The notes below the pieces were generated by a model. The model was not told the origin of the DNA, ran no database searches, and was given only the letters and a program-made list of their open reading frames with translations. A DNA stretch of 55,260 nucleotides from a virus. The stretch spans positions 1 to 55,260 of IMG/VR virus record IMGVR_UViG_3300020220_002267, one strand, 5' to 3'. Of this stretch, positions 46,074 through 54,853 are shown piece by piece. Numbering within the stretch: the stretch's first letter is position 1; every line of letters starts with the position of its first letter. The position numbers and the translations under genes were made by a program.

Positions 46074-48150
46074 TCTGTTCCAAAGGAACCACCTTGCCCC
46101 CGTCCCGGACATCCGCGACATGCACCGCGAAGTGAGCACCGGGTTGTAGCACCCCTGCTACCCGACGAAACATCGGTCGAAGGAAGAACTCCCGCCAAGC
46201 ACCCACCCCCAGACTCTCTCGGGCCCCCTCCCCGTACACCTCCTTCGTCCAGAAAGGAGGGGATGTCAACGCAAAGTCTGCCGAAATCCCAGTGAGATCA
46301 GCACTCTGAATCTCCGCGTGGATGAGACGCACCAAACCCCGGTCGAGGCCCGCCGTCTCACACACCCGCATCCCCAGTTGGTAGAGGCAGGCGTGCGTTT
46401 TCGTCACAGGCTCCACCCCGATGTAGCCACGCCCTGAAGATAGAGCACCAACCATTCGACCGCCCCATCCAGCACAGGGATCAAACACCACCCCGCCAAT
46501 GGGACACCACTTGTCCATGAGTGCCCGAGCGACGGCCGGACGGAAACACGCAGGAGTCCGATTCAGTGCAGTGAGAGCCGAACGGACATGCCCCGCCGTG
46601 AGTCCAGGTTTCTTCCCACGAAGACTGAACCGAAGTGCCTTCAAGAAGCGGCCATCATCCGCAAACGCCCCCAACGCGGAGAAGTCGGCATCCGAGTTCC
46701 GGGTGTTGAACCTGTGGGGCATGTAGGCCGAGCACAACCCCAGCCCCACAGGATCCGGTTTGAGGGTTCGACCCTCCGCCCGATACTCGTTGAGTCGAGC
46801 GATGTCACTCAACAGGTGCTTGTCTGAGGGGATGCTCGGATAGGGGAACCCGAGCACTCGATGATACGCCATCGCCCGTCGAACGAGCACGTCCCGTTCT
46901 GCCTCGGACATACCCGCCACAAGGGCTTCCGTCAGCCCGGCGATCTCGATGTGGACAGCCTCCAGATCGGACACCCCCACGAACGTCGTGACAGCACATG
47001 GGAGGTCCAAGGGGACACGGTAAGCATCCCACTTGGAAGGGCCACCCACCGAAACAGAGAGGCCGTGCGCGGGCATGTCCACGGCAGGGACACGGTACAC
47101 GGCCTGCACCTCCTGTGCCGTTCGATCAACCCCAATGAAGTAGTAGGTATCGGCAGTACATCCTGGTGACCGGAAGAACGTCCAGCGGTTCGGCCCACTC
47201 TCCCGTTCGGACCATCTCCGAACACGCACGTTGATGGTCTCCCCACCTACGTCCTTGAAGTCGTAGGTGGCGGTCGGATCTATGGCGGATTCGTGGTGTG
47301 CGTCTGGGTGAAGCCTACGGTAGATGGCCTCCCCGATCTTCCCCAAGACAATCCGGTCATAGTCCACCCGAGGGGTAGCTTCTTCGGGGGGTGCTTGCTG
47401 TGCAGATCGAAGAGTTTGGAGTTTTCGGTCAAGGAGTAGCACCTCCCCATCAGAGACCTCGTGTCCGAGGGTGTACTCCCGTGATGCAGGGGACATCACC
47501 TTGAGACGTTCGGGGAGGAAAGTCACGGGGACAAGCCAAGCACGCAGCACCTTCGTGCGTTCGGGGTCAAGTCCAATGAAAAAAGCATGATCACAGTTCT
47601 CTCGCACCCCCTCGATCTGGAACTTCCATGCGGGGAGCCCATGCGATGTCTGATATTGCCCCGCCGTCTTTACGTTGACCCGTCCGTGCTCGGGATGCTG
47701 TGCATCAAACGGGGCTCGATTGCCATACTCGGCCACCACATCAGAAGCTGAGGGGAACAGGTGGATGTATAGGAGTTCGCCTACTCGACCCCACCACGAG
47801 TTCGTGCCCGCTGTCATCGTCCGAAGGTCGTCCGCTCGGCCCCCCTCACCCCGACGGACTCGTCCCCTACGATCTACGTCCTTGGACTCGGAGATGCCCA
47901 CCCGCACAGCGGTTGCTGGGGGCTGACACACGTCACAGTATCGACGTGTGTTCTTGTCAGATGCGTCCCGGTAAGGGGACTGACACTTGCGGCAGAGCTT
48001 GTGCCGCGACTTCTCCCTACATGCGGGACACCGGATGTTCTGCTCGTCAGGGGGGAGGTAGAACGTCTCCCGACAAGTGTTGCATGTGCGCCGCCGTCCG
48101 TTTGTCGCAACAGACGTACACGGGAGCGCAGGGTCGGAGGGGGTGGTCAT
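45946..48150 (-). CDS. Zinc ribbon + two nuclease-like domains + DNA methyltransferase fusion
   Basis: 734 residues. Two zinc-ribbon segments at 18-70 (CNTCRETFYL ... CRKCQSPYRD). Two related domains follow at about 110-215 and 270-390: GRVGELLYIHLFPSASDVVA with GRVNVKTAGQ, and GKIGEAIYRRLHPDAHHESA with TINVRVRRW; the first has a D/E-x-x-VKT-like nuclease core, the second lacks the Lys. The C-terminal third is an amino-methyltransferase: DPCAGWGGRMVGALSSGRGY and ALTSPPFWTKEVYGEGA (SPPF catalytic motif). It may be a mobile restriction-modification-like or homing element. It overlaps the 3' end of the + gene at 45639. Confidence 0.82.
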   Translation of the reverse strand: MTTPSDPALPCTSVATNGRRRTCNTCRETFYLPPDEQNIRCPACREKSRHKLCRKCQSPYRDASDKNTRRYCDVCQPPATAVRVGISESKDVDRRGRVRRGEGGRADDLRTMTAGTNSWWGRVGELLYIHLFPSASDVVAEYGNRAPFDAQHPEHGRVNVKTAGQYQTSHGLPAWKFQIEGVRENCDHAFFIGLDPERTKVLRAWLVPVTFLPERLKVMSPASREYTLGHEVSDGEVLLLDRKLQTLRSAQQAPPEEATPRVDYDRIVLGKIGEAIYRRLHPDAHHESAIDPTATYDFKDVGGETINVRVRRWSERESGPNRWTFFRSPGCTADTYYFIGVDRTAQEVQAVYRVPAVDMPAHGLSVSVGGPSKWDAYRVPLDLPCAVTTFVGVSDLEAVHIEIAGLTEALVAGMSEAERDVLVRRAMAYHRVLGFPYPSIPSDKHLLSDIARLNEYRAEGRTLKPDPVGLGLCSAYMPHRFNTRNSDADFSALGAFADDGRFLKALRFSLRGKKPGLTAGHVRSALTALNRTPACFRPAVARALMDKWCPIGGVVFDPCAGWGGRMVGALSSGRGYIGVEPVTKTHACLYQLGMRVCETAGLDRGLVRLIHAEIQSADLTGISADFALTSPPFWTKEVYGEGARESLGVGAWREFFLRPMFRRVAGVLQPGAHFAVHVADVRDGGKVVPLEQITVDDGTGSGFVLAETWRMQKGSFGEQAKDRSDPIFVFRKAK

Positions 48151-48203
48151 ACACTATCCGCGAGAGGGTTCTTTGAGAATCTACCCGACGGATTGTGAAA
48201 CGA

Positions 48204-48239
48204 CAAGGGGTCCGTTGAACTGAATCAACGGACCCCTTG
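48204..48239. terminator. Terminator downstream of the capsid gene
   Basis: Perfect 15-bp inverted repeat, 48204-48218 with 48225-48239, 6-nt loop. On the minus strand TCGTTTC follows. It lies 33 nt after the major capsid gene stop and ends the head module transcript. Confidence 0.88.
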
Positions 48240-48271
48240 GGTTGTGGGCGGGGAACCCGCCTTACGACCGA

Positions 48272-49147
48272 CTACCGAGTGATCGTGAGCCGGGTCAACC
48301 CCTTCGGATTGTACGCCCCGATGCCGAGATTCTCGAAGATGCTGAACCCAATGGTCCGCGCCTTCGGGTCGTCGGCGGAGAGGACCGTGAGTTCGGTGCG
48401 GACGGGGATCCGGCCGAACATCTCGGGCTCACAGCAGACGTACACGGTGCCGACCGGGACGAGACGGCTGACGATGATCTGGGCTCCCCAGAGGTTCGCC
48501 ATCAGACCGGTCTTGAGCAGGTCACGCTGCGACTCGATGTCCAGGATGTCGCGACCGAACTTGCGGAGGTCCGCGTAGTCCCGGGCGTTCATGAACACGC
48601 GAGCGACCCGGAGGTCGTGACGCTCGATGAGGGCGAACGCATCCGCGAGGACCGCACCGGAGACCGGGGCGACGACGGGAACGTCCGGGTTCTCACCACC
48701 AGCGATCGAGTCGAACCCGTTCGTGGCGATGGCATCGAGAACCGCGAACACGCGCTCGTCCTCGGCCGCCTGGATCTGGGCCCGACCGAGATCCTGGGCG
48801 CGCTCGATGAGATCGTAGCGACGCTCCTTGATCTGGGTGAGGGGGATCTCGGGGTTCGAGGCGATCTCGAAGAGGGGGAAGATCACGCGACGCGGCTTGG
48901 TGATGGCGAGGATGTTCTCCCCCTCCTCACCGACCACGTAGGCGGTCACGTCCGGATCCTTGTCGTAGATCGGGAGCGCACCGTCCGGAAGCTGCTCGAC
49001 CAGGAAGGTCTTGCGGCCGACGGCGGTGTAGTCGCGGCGCAGCCGGAGAGGCTGCGTCATGGAAGCGGCGAGCTTCGCACGACCCTGGGGGGTCTTGATG
49101 TAGTCGCCGATGATCTTCGCCTTGACGGCGTTTGATGCACCAGTCAT
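48272..49147 (-). CDS. Major capsid protein (HK97-fold-like)
   Basis: 291 residues. RLRRDYTAVGRKTFLVEQLP, then YVVGEEGENILAITKPRRVI, NPEIPLTQIKERRYDLIERA and RAQIQAAEDERVFAVLDAIA correspond to the N-arm, E-loop/P-domain strands and spine helix of HK97-type capsid proteins; DLRVARVFMNARDYADLRKF and the final LTVLSADDPKARTIGFSIFE match the A-domain. Context is decisive: directly downstream of a second head protein and of the protease operon, followed by a terminator. About 33 kDa. Confidence 0.85.
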   Translation of the reverse strand: MTGASNAVKAKIIGDYIKTPQGRAKLAASMTQPLRLRRDYTAVGRKTFLVEQLPDGALPIYDKDPDVTAYVVGEEGENILAITKPRRVIFPLFEIASNPEIPLTQIKERRYDLIERAQDLGRAQIQAAEDERVFAVLDAIATNGFDSIAGGENPDVPVVAPVSGAVLADAFALIERHDLRVARVFMNARDYADLRKFGRDILDIESQRDLLKTGLMANLWGAQIIVSRLVPVGTVYVCCEPEMFGRIPVRTELTVLSADDPKARTIGFSIFENLGIGAYNPKGLTRLTITR

Positions 49148-49157
49148 GGGTTCCTCC

Positions 49158-49829
49158 TCAGATCCGCTGATCGAACACGATCTCGTTCCGGATCGAGTCC
49201 GCAGGCATCTTGAGGATGCCGATGGTGGTGGATGCCGTGAGCCCGTGCTCGACTTCGGCGGTGATGGTGGCGGCGTCGAGAGAGACGACGGCGGCACCGG
49301 CGGTGTTGATGGCCGTGCGGGGCATCAGGTAGCCGTTGCGCGAGGCAACGAGTTCCTGGCCGACGGTGTACCGGAGGTCATCGCCCTGGGCGATGCCCGC
49401 AACCGCTGCGAGAGCCTGGGTCTCGTACAACTGGTTGCCGTAGGTGCCCTGCGCCGAGACGTAGGGACCCTTGCCCGAGGCCGCTGCGGGCTGGTTCTCG
49501 TAGGCGTTGCCCGCCGCCGAGTTGATGAACAACCCGAGGGGACGAACATACGTCTCGAGAAGAGCGGACGCGAGCGACTCAGCGTTGCCGCCGATGTAGT
49601 TCGAGCCCTGGTCGGGACGGGTGAAGGCCACCGAGCCGGAGAGAACGCCGAGCACCGAGGTGTCGACCTTGTCCGAGATGGTGGAAGTGGTCGTGACGAT
49701 GGGGGGGTTGGTCTGGGTGAACGCATCGTCGGTCAGGATGCCCACGGTGTTGCGAACACCAACGTGGAGAATCCGGAGGGCCGATGAGGACTCCGTGAAC
49801 CCGCCGCTCGCCTGTCCAAGCATTGGCAT
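49158..49829 (-). CDS. Head-associated protein preceding the capsid gene
   Basis: 223 residues, rich in Thr, Ser, Gly and Ala, low in Lys, with strand-forming segments (RNTVGILTDDAFTQTNPPIV, VVSLDAATITAEVEHGLTAS). A capsid decoration, cement or fibre-like role is likely from composition and position 10 nt before the capsid ATG. Late-type promoter at 49922. Start at 49829; a second Met follows at residue 3. Confidence 0.72.
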   Translation of the reverse strand: MPMLGQASGGFTESSSALRILHVGVRNTVGILTDDAFTQTNPPIVTTTSTISDKVDTSVLGVLSGSVAFTRPDQGSNYIGGNAESLASALLETYVRPLGLFINSAAGNAYENQPAAASGKGPYVSAQGTYGNQLYETQALAAVAGIAQGDDLRYTVGQELVASRNGYLMPRTAINTAGAAVVSLDAATITAEVEHGLTASTTIGILKMPADSIRNEIVFDQRI

Positions 49830-49921
49830 GTGTGCCTCGCTCTTTGTTTACAGGAAGTGGTGGAACGGTTCTGGTGGGCAGGCGGATTCCTGACCAACCT
49901 TCTCGTCTATAGGGTCTGATT

Positions 49922-49937
49922 TATAGGGTCTTTATCG
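49922..49937 (-). promoter_or_regulatory. Late-type promoter (possibly tandem)
   Basis: Minus-strand CGAT, 6 nt, CCTATA (49937 down to 49922), with a second CCTATA at 49913-49908. Both sit 80-95 nt before the head gene at 49829. The gap 49830-50024 holds no gene. Confidence 0.6.
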
Positions 49938-50024
49938 AAGGTTTCTTGGCGAAGGTTTGAAGTTCGTTCGGAAACCCCGGAACTCGACTCGGAGGGGAAC
50001 TTGCCCCCTCCGAGTCGAATCAGA

Positions 50025-51329
50025 TCAGCCCTTGAACGCCCCGCTGACATCGGGAGCGGACTCCCAAATCTTCGAGAGTTCGGCGATGTCGGCACGAGCC
50101 CCGGCGGTACGAACCTGCGTACCGACGGTCTTGGCACCGGCGTTGGCCTTCTTCGGCTGGGGACGGAGGTTCGCGGAAGCGGCCTTGGCGACGGCGGCCT
50201 TCTTGCCCGCATCCTCCTCGGCAGCCTCGTCCTCGATCTCCTCGTCCTCACCCTCGGCGGCGTCGTCGCCCTCGTCCTCGACCTCTTCCTCGTCCTCGGC
50301 CTTCTTGGCGACCTTCACGTCCGAGGCGAACAGCGACGCGAGGATCTCGTCGTCACCGCCCTGGAGCATCGGGTCACCGAGCAGGCCCATGGGGTCGTCG
50401 AGGGAGTCCATGGAGATGTCCATGTCGTCCTCGAGGTACTGGGCGAGGGACTTGCCGGCCTCGACCGGAGCGGCCTGGGCCACCGGAGCCGCCTGCTCCG
50501 CGAGCATGGCCTGGAGCATCGCCTCGGCTTCGGCCTCGGCGTCCACGGGGGCCTCAGCCACCTTGGCTTCCTCGGCCATCATCTCGGCGAGCATCGCCTC
50601 CTCGGCATCGACGGGGGCCTCGGCCTTGTGGCCGGTGCCAGCCTTCATCTCAGCCAACTGCGCCTGGAGGGCAGCCAGCATCGACATGACCTCGCCCATC
50701 TTGTCGTCGGAAGCCTTCTTGGAGGCGGTCTCCTCGACCTCTTCCTCCTCCTCGACCTCCTCCTCGCCGTCCTCGCTCGCGAGCATCTTGCGGAGCAGGC
50801 TCTCGGGGTCTTCCTTCGCGGCCTCGAGACGACGGAGGGTCGCCGCGAGACGGGCATCGGGGAGATCCATGAAGTCGAGGGCCTGGTCCTCGATCATGCC
50901 GGTCGCGATCTTGTCGCCGGCCTCGGCCGCTGCCGTGATCTCGGAGCCGAGCATCGCGGAAGCGATGCGGAGGCACTTGGCGGCCTTGTGCTCGACCGCC
51001 GCGCGGAGGTCGGAAGCGTTCTTGGCCGGAGCGCCAGGCTGGGTGGCCGGGTGCTTGTAGCCACCGTCGTCCACGGGGACGGCGGGAGCCGGGCTGGTGC
51101 GGTACGGACCGGGGTGCGGATCCTCGGCCCACGAGGACGTGTCACCGTTCTCGTAGGCAGCGGGCTGCGTCGGGTCCGGGTAGCCAGCCGGGTGGGTGAT
51201 CCCCTCGTCGGGGGTCTGGGGGTGAGCGGACGCACGCTTGGCCTCAGCAGCCTTGCGAGCAGCTTCCTCAACGGGAAGGACGGGGCCGGTGGCCGACTTC
51301 CCGCCCCATGTCATGCGTTGACGATTCAT
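50025..51329 (-). CDS. Acidic internal/scaffold-like head protein
   Basis: 434 residues, start at the second ATG (51329), 6 nt behind AGGAG. Pro-rich N-terminus, a helical region (NASDLRAAVEHKAAKCLRIA), then long acidic, Ala/Met/Glu-rich helices (EEEVEEEEEVEETASKKAS, EAMLAEMMAEEAKVAEAPV) and a basic C-terminus. This resembles the internal core or scaffold of jumbo-phage heads. It lies between the prohead protease and the capsid protein in the same direction, so a role in head assembly is likely, and cleavage by that protease plausible. Confidence 0.75.
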   Translation of the reverse strand: MNRQRMTWGGKSATGPVLPVEEAARKAAEAKRASAHPQTPDEGITHPAGYPDPTQPAAYENGDTSSWAEDPHPGPYRTSPAPAVPVDDGGYKHPATQPGAPAKNASDLRAAVEHKAAKCLRIASAMLGSEITAAAEAGDKIATGMIEDQALDFMDLPDARLAATLRRLEAAKEDPESLLRKMLASEDGEEEVEEEEEVEETASKKASDDKMGEVMSMLAALQAQLAEMKAGTGHKAEAPVDAEEAMLAEMMAEEAKVAEAPVDAEAEAEAMLQAMLAEQAAPVAQAAPVEAGKSLAQYLEDDMDISMDSLDDPMGLLGDPMLQGGDDEILASLFASDVKVAKKAEDEEEVEDEGDDAAEGEDEEIEDEAAEEDAGKKAAVAKAASANLRPQPKKANAGAKTVGTQVRTAGARADIAELSKIWESAPDVSGAFKG

Positions 51330-51331
51330 CG

Positions 51332-52834
51332 TCATCTCCTGTTCTTTTCGGGGGTGGAATTGCGGTTGGCAACGCCTTCCGCGTTGGTGAGGATCCGACC
51401 AAGTCGGAGCAGAGCCCGACCCTCGGACAATCCGAGGGCCCGGCCCATCGCATCCCGACATGCGGTGAGAAAGGTCTCGGTCGAACTGAACTTGGACAAA
51501 GGCCCCACGGTCAGAGCCGCACGGTACACGCCCACCGGGGCCTTGACCCCGAAGGACTCATCCAGGATGGCGATCTTGTTGACCAGGTCCGCATCCGAAG
51601 ATGCGGTCCGGATCATCGCCATCACGGAAGCTGCATAGGCGGTACGAGCAACCCGGGTTGCATGGGCCACCTGAACGTTGTCGTTGAGGTGCGCGGTGGA
51701 GTCCTCGGGAGAGGGCTTCCGGTCCTTCTTCGCAACCTCGTCCGACACCTTCTTCTCGATCCGCTCCATGATGGTTGAGAGGATGCGATCCTCCAACTCA
51801 TCGAACTTGGTAGGAGGAGCCGGAGACGGTGCGGCTTCGGCCTCACCACCACCCTCCTCACCACCATCGAACTGCGCCCGGCGGTCAGAGACTTTCCCGA
51901 CCACCGCTCGATCTTGAACCAGCACTTCGGCCTCGGATGCGGCCTTGACGCGGACATCCGAACCGTTCACCCACTGTGGCGGGGGAGAGGAGAGGACTTC
52001 CTGCAGCTTGTTCGCGGTCCGAGCGTTGAGCGCCTCGGGGGAGATGATGTTCCGCATCACCGCACCCGTGAACGCCGGAGAGGCGACCCACGAAGCCTCG
52101 ATGAAGGTCACACCGCCCGTCGGATCCTCGGAGTGATGCCCACAGAGTTCGGCGATGCGGTGACGACGACCACGCTCGTCGAGGAACACGTTCCCCTTGG
52201 CGTACTTGATGTGGTCGCACAGTTCGGTCTCATCGACCGCAACGTTGCCGCACTGCGTACAGGTGGTGAACTCCACCGAGCAGCCCATCGAGAGCGTGCC
52301 CAGTCGCCCGCTCTCGATGTCGGCCACCAGGTCCGCGTGCTTGCGGTCGGTGGCGACGAGGATGTCCACATAGATGGAGTCGCCGATGTCGCGGGCAACC
52401 GCGTCGATGACCCGACCCTTGGAGAGATCCTCCACCTGAACGTGCTCGAGGAAGTTCTGGGCCCCGATGAGCGTCCGGTAGGACTTCAACAAGACCTGGC
52501 GGGAGAAGCAGTCCAGGTTGTTGTTGATGTACTTGTCCGTCTCCGCCGTGACCCGGTAGTCCGCGAACTTCCGGTGGATGCGGCGGTTGCCGTCCTTGAC
52601 GGAGCCGAGCTTCACACCCAGAACTTCGATCGCATCGACCGAAGCCACCAGGGTGCAGTGGCTCAACAGGTACTGCTCGGGGTTGAAGGCATGACCCAGA
52701 ATCTCGGAGGCTTGAGCCGCGAGGTTCTGGTTCGGTTGCCCGTTGACCTTGGCCGCCGTGCGGACCTTCGTCCAGCCACCCGGGGTGGCCCGGGGGTGAA
52801 GGACGATAGCGTTAGCAGTTCGGAGGAATGCCAT
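51332..52834 (-). CDS. Prohead protease-like protein with zinc-binding insert
   Basis: 500 residues. Contains the large-phage head-protease pattern: NNNLDCFSRQVLLKSYRTLI, NFLEHVQVEDLSKGRVIDA, GDSIYVDILVATDRKHADLV, SGRLGTLSMGCSVEFTTCTQ with a Cys4/His zinc insert (CTQCGNVAVDETELCDHIK), and GGVTFIEASWVASPAFTGAV. The C-terminal 220 residues are an acidic then helical tail. The start at 52834 is followed 3 nt upstream by the stop of the 52837 gene. It should cleave scaffold, portal and N-terminal propeptides during head maturation. Confidence 0.8.
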   Translation of the reverse strand: MAFLRTANAIVLHPRATPGGWTKVRTAAKVNGQPNQNLAAQASEILGHAFNPEQYLLSHCTLVASVDAIEVLGVKLGSVKDGNRRIHRKFADYRVTAETDKYINNNLDCFSRQVLLKSYRTLIGAQNFLEHVQVEDLSKGRVIDAVARDIGDSIYVDILVATDRKHADLVADIESGRLGTLSMGCSVEFTTCTQCGNVAVDETELCDHIKYAKGNVFLDERGRRHRIAELCGHHSEDPTGGVTFIEASWVASPAFTGAVMRNIISPEALNARTANKLQEVLSSPPPQWVNGSDVRVKAASEAEVLVQDRAVVGKVSDRRAQFDGGEEGGGEAEAAPSPAPPTKFDELEDRILSTIMERIEKKVSDEVAKKDRKPSPEDSTAHLNDNVQVAHATRVARTAYAASVMAMIRTASSDADLVNKIAILDESFGVKAPVGVYRAALTVGPLSKFSSTETFLTACRDAMGRALGLSEGRALLRLGRILTNAEGVANRNSTPEKNRR

Positions 52835-52836
52835 GG

Positions 52837-53394
52837 CTACGCCTTGTCCCCAAGGATGGAGTCCCGCTCGATGAGGAACAGACAGGAGGGGCAGCCGTAC
52901 AGCCGCTCGCTCTTGCCCTTCATCCGACGGTAGATGGCTCGCTTGAGAGCCGCCTTCTTGCACTTCGGGCAGTTGTAGTGGCCCGATTCGAGTTCTTCGG
53001 CGGTGGCCTTGTAGCGACGGTCAGCAGCCGCCCAGTAGAGCGCCTGCTTCACGAACGCATGGGCAACACGGTCCACGGACACCGGGGAAGGCTTGTGCTG
53101 AACCTGGGCCTGTGCGACAGGTCCCCCAGGGACAGACACCGTTCCCGCACCACCAGGCACGTAGCCGTCGTGCGGAGGATTGGGCTCGCCCTCATGGTTG
53201 AGGCGCTGAAGCTCCTCCACTCCGTACCGCTTCGCACCCTGCGGGAACTCCACGTCCACCATCCCGATGCCCGGCCACACCGCTACCACGCGACCCGCAA
53301 GGTCACGGCTCGCCCCGTAGGGGATCACGCGATCCCCCACACGGAACTCGGCCGCGAGGGCCTGGTAGTCAGCACCGGCAGAACGGTTGGTCAA
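52837..53394 (-). CDS. KOW-like and zinc-ribbon protein of the head module
   Basis: 185 residues, TTG start with GGGAGC. FRVGDRVIPYGASRDLAGRV-VAVWPGIGMVDVEFPQGAKR is a small barrel (KOW-like) motif, then a C-terminal zinc ribbon (CPKCKKAALKRAIYRRMKGK ... CPSCLFLIERDSIL). Also has VDRVAHAFVKQALYWAAADR. Conserved with the protease in large-phage head modules; function unknown, perhaps nucleic-acid or portal contact. Confidence 0.82.
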   Translation of the reverse strand: MTNRSAGADYQALAAEFRVGDRVIPYGASRDLAGRVVAVWPGIGMVDVEFPQGAKRYGVEELQRLNHEGEPNPPHDGYVPGGAGTVSVPGGPVAQAQVQHKPSPVSVDRVAHAFVKQALYWAAADRRYKATAEELESGHYNCPKCKKAALKRAIYRRMKGKSERLYGCPSCLFLIERDSILGDKA

Positions 53395-53405
53395 CGTTGC
53401 TCCCT

Positions 53406-54662
53406 TCAGCGGGCGAACAGGTCGTAGCCGTACTTCTGGGCGAAGGCGGTCTTCTCGACCTCCTCCTCTTCGACTTCCTCGACCTCTTCCTCGGCCGTCT
53501 TGTTGGAGGCTTCCTTGGACTCGACCTCCTCGACCTCCTCGACCTCCTCGACCTCCTCGACCTCCTCGGCCGTCTTGGAGGCTTCCTTGGTCTCCTCGGC
53601 CTTCTCCTCGGCCTTCTTGGAGGCTTCCTTGGCGGCGTCCTCCTTCTTGCCGAGTCCCTTCACCGCGTCAGCGACGATGGACGCGCCGAGGGCCACCAGT
53701 TCCTTGAGGGAGCCTCCGCCCACCATCTTCTGGAACTCGAGGAGAGCCACGGGGGACGAGCCGTCCACACCGGCCACGACTTCCTTCAGGTAGGGGATCT
53801 GCTCGGTGACGGCCTGCACAACCTTGTCGGTCGCGACCACCACATCGGACTCGACGATGCCGGTCGCCTGCTGGACGAGCGACAGGTCGCGGAGCTTGCT
53901 GACCGCCTCGGACTGCTTCTTCACGTCGCCAGCCAGAGCCTTGATCTCGGTCATGTCCGAGGCCGCGAGCTTCGCGTGGAGCATCGTGAGAACGTCGGCC
54001 AGGTCGGAGAGGGCCGACATCGCCGCCAGGCGACGGAGGCGAGCCTTGCTGGCGGAGACGAAGAACCCGATGTCCCCATCCTGCTGCTTGTCGCGAAGCT
54101 GCTGGAAGTTCACCTGGGAGAAGTGCCCGGCCATCCAGGACTCGACCGGCGGGGTGATGATCTCCTGGGGGCCGGACTTCAGGTCGCCGATGGCGTTGGC
54201 GTCGAAGCCGGACTCGCCGTGGTCCACAGAAAGACCCGTCTCATCTTCCTGGGCCTTCTTGCCACGAGCCTTCTTCGCCTCGACTTCCGCCCTGGCGTCC
54301 GCCTCACCCTTCTTCTTGGAGGACTTCTTGTCCTCAACCTTGTCCTCGGCCTCACCCTTCTTGGCCGACTTCTTGTCCTCGACCGGAGCTTCCGCCTTCT
54401 TGGCAGCGGTCTTGGCCGAGGCTTCCTTGTCCCCCTCCTCCGCCGCGACTTCCTCACCGTCCGCCTTCTCCTCGGCCTCGGCGAGCTTGACCGCGTGCTT
54501 CTCGACGTGGTCGGACATCGCGTCACAGTAGTAGGCGAACCGGAGCGCGTACTCCTCGGGGATGCCGAGGACCGCGTGCTGCTCCTGGAACAGGGCCGCG
54601 ATGCGATCCAGGTCGGAGGTGACTGCGCGGGCACCAAGCCGGGTCAGGTGTGGGGTAGTCAT
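53406..54662 (-). CDS. Acidic, coiled-coil scaffold/internal protein
   Basis: 418 residues, GGAGG before the ATG at 54662. A conserved start (LDRIAALFQEQHAVLGIPEE, LRFAYYCDAMSDHVEKHAVK), a mixed Lys/Glu-rich linker (EDKKSAKKGEAEDKVEDKKS), a helical core (SALSDLADVLTMLHAKLAAS) and an extremely acidic end with tandem EEV units (residues about 370-410) before the C-terminus AFAQKYGYDLFAR. Together with 50025 it forms a pair of acidic proteins on either side of the protease, as in core/scaffold systems. Confidence 0.75.
   Translation of the reverse strand: MTTPHLTRLGARAVTSDLDRIAALFQEQHAVLGIPEEYALRFAYYCDAMSDHVEKHAVKLAEAEEKADGEEVAAEEGDKEASAKTAAKKAEAPVEDKKSAKKGEAEDKVEDKKSSKKKGEADARAEVEAKKARGKKAQEDETGLSVDHGESGFDANAIGDLKSGPQEIITPPVESWMAGHFSQVNFQQLRDKQQDGDIGFFVSASKARLRRLAAMSALSDLADVLTMLHAKLAASDMTEIKALAGDVKKQSEAVSKLRDLSLVQQATGIVESDVVVATDKVVQAVTEQIPYLKEVVAGVDGSSPVALLEFQKMVGGGSLKELVALGASIVADAVKGLGKKEDAAKEASKKAEEKAEETKEASKTAEEVEEVEEVEEVEEVESKEASNKTAEEEVEEVEEEEVEKTAFAQKYGYDLFAR
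53521..53565. repeat. Tandem 9-bp repeat, five copies
   Basis: Five exact copies of TCGACCTCC, encoding EEV repeats in the acidic protein at 53406. In-frame unit length (9 bp) would allow copy-number changes without a frameshift. Confidence 0.9.
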
Positions 54663-54853
54663 GGAATCCTTCCTCCGGAAGCGGTGGGGTCTGAGCGCGG
54701 GCGGGCCCGAAGACGGCAGACCCTTTCGCTGATATGGGCCCGGTATAGACAGACTATCCAAAACCGAGATGAAGTTTCTGGGGGTTTGGAGTTAGGGCCG
54801 CCAGCCTGAAACTCCGGAGCGGGACTTTACCCAGCCACACAAGGTTGGGGGTC

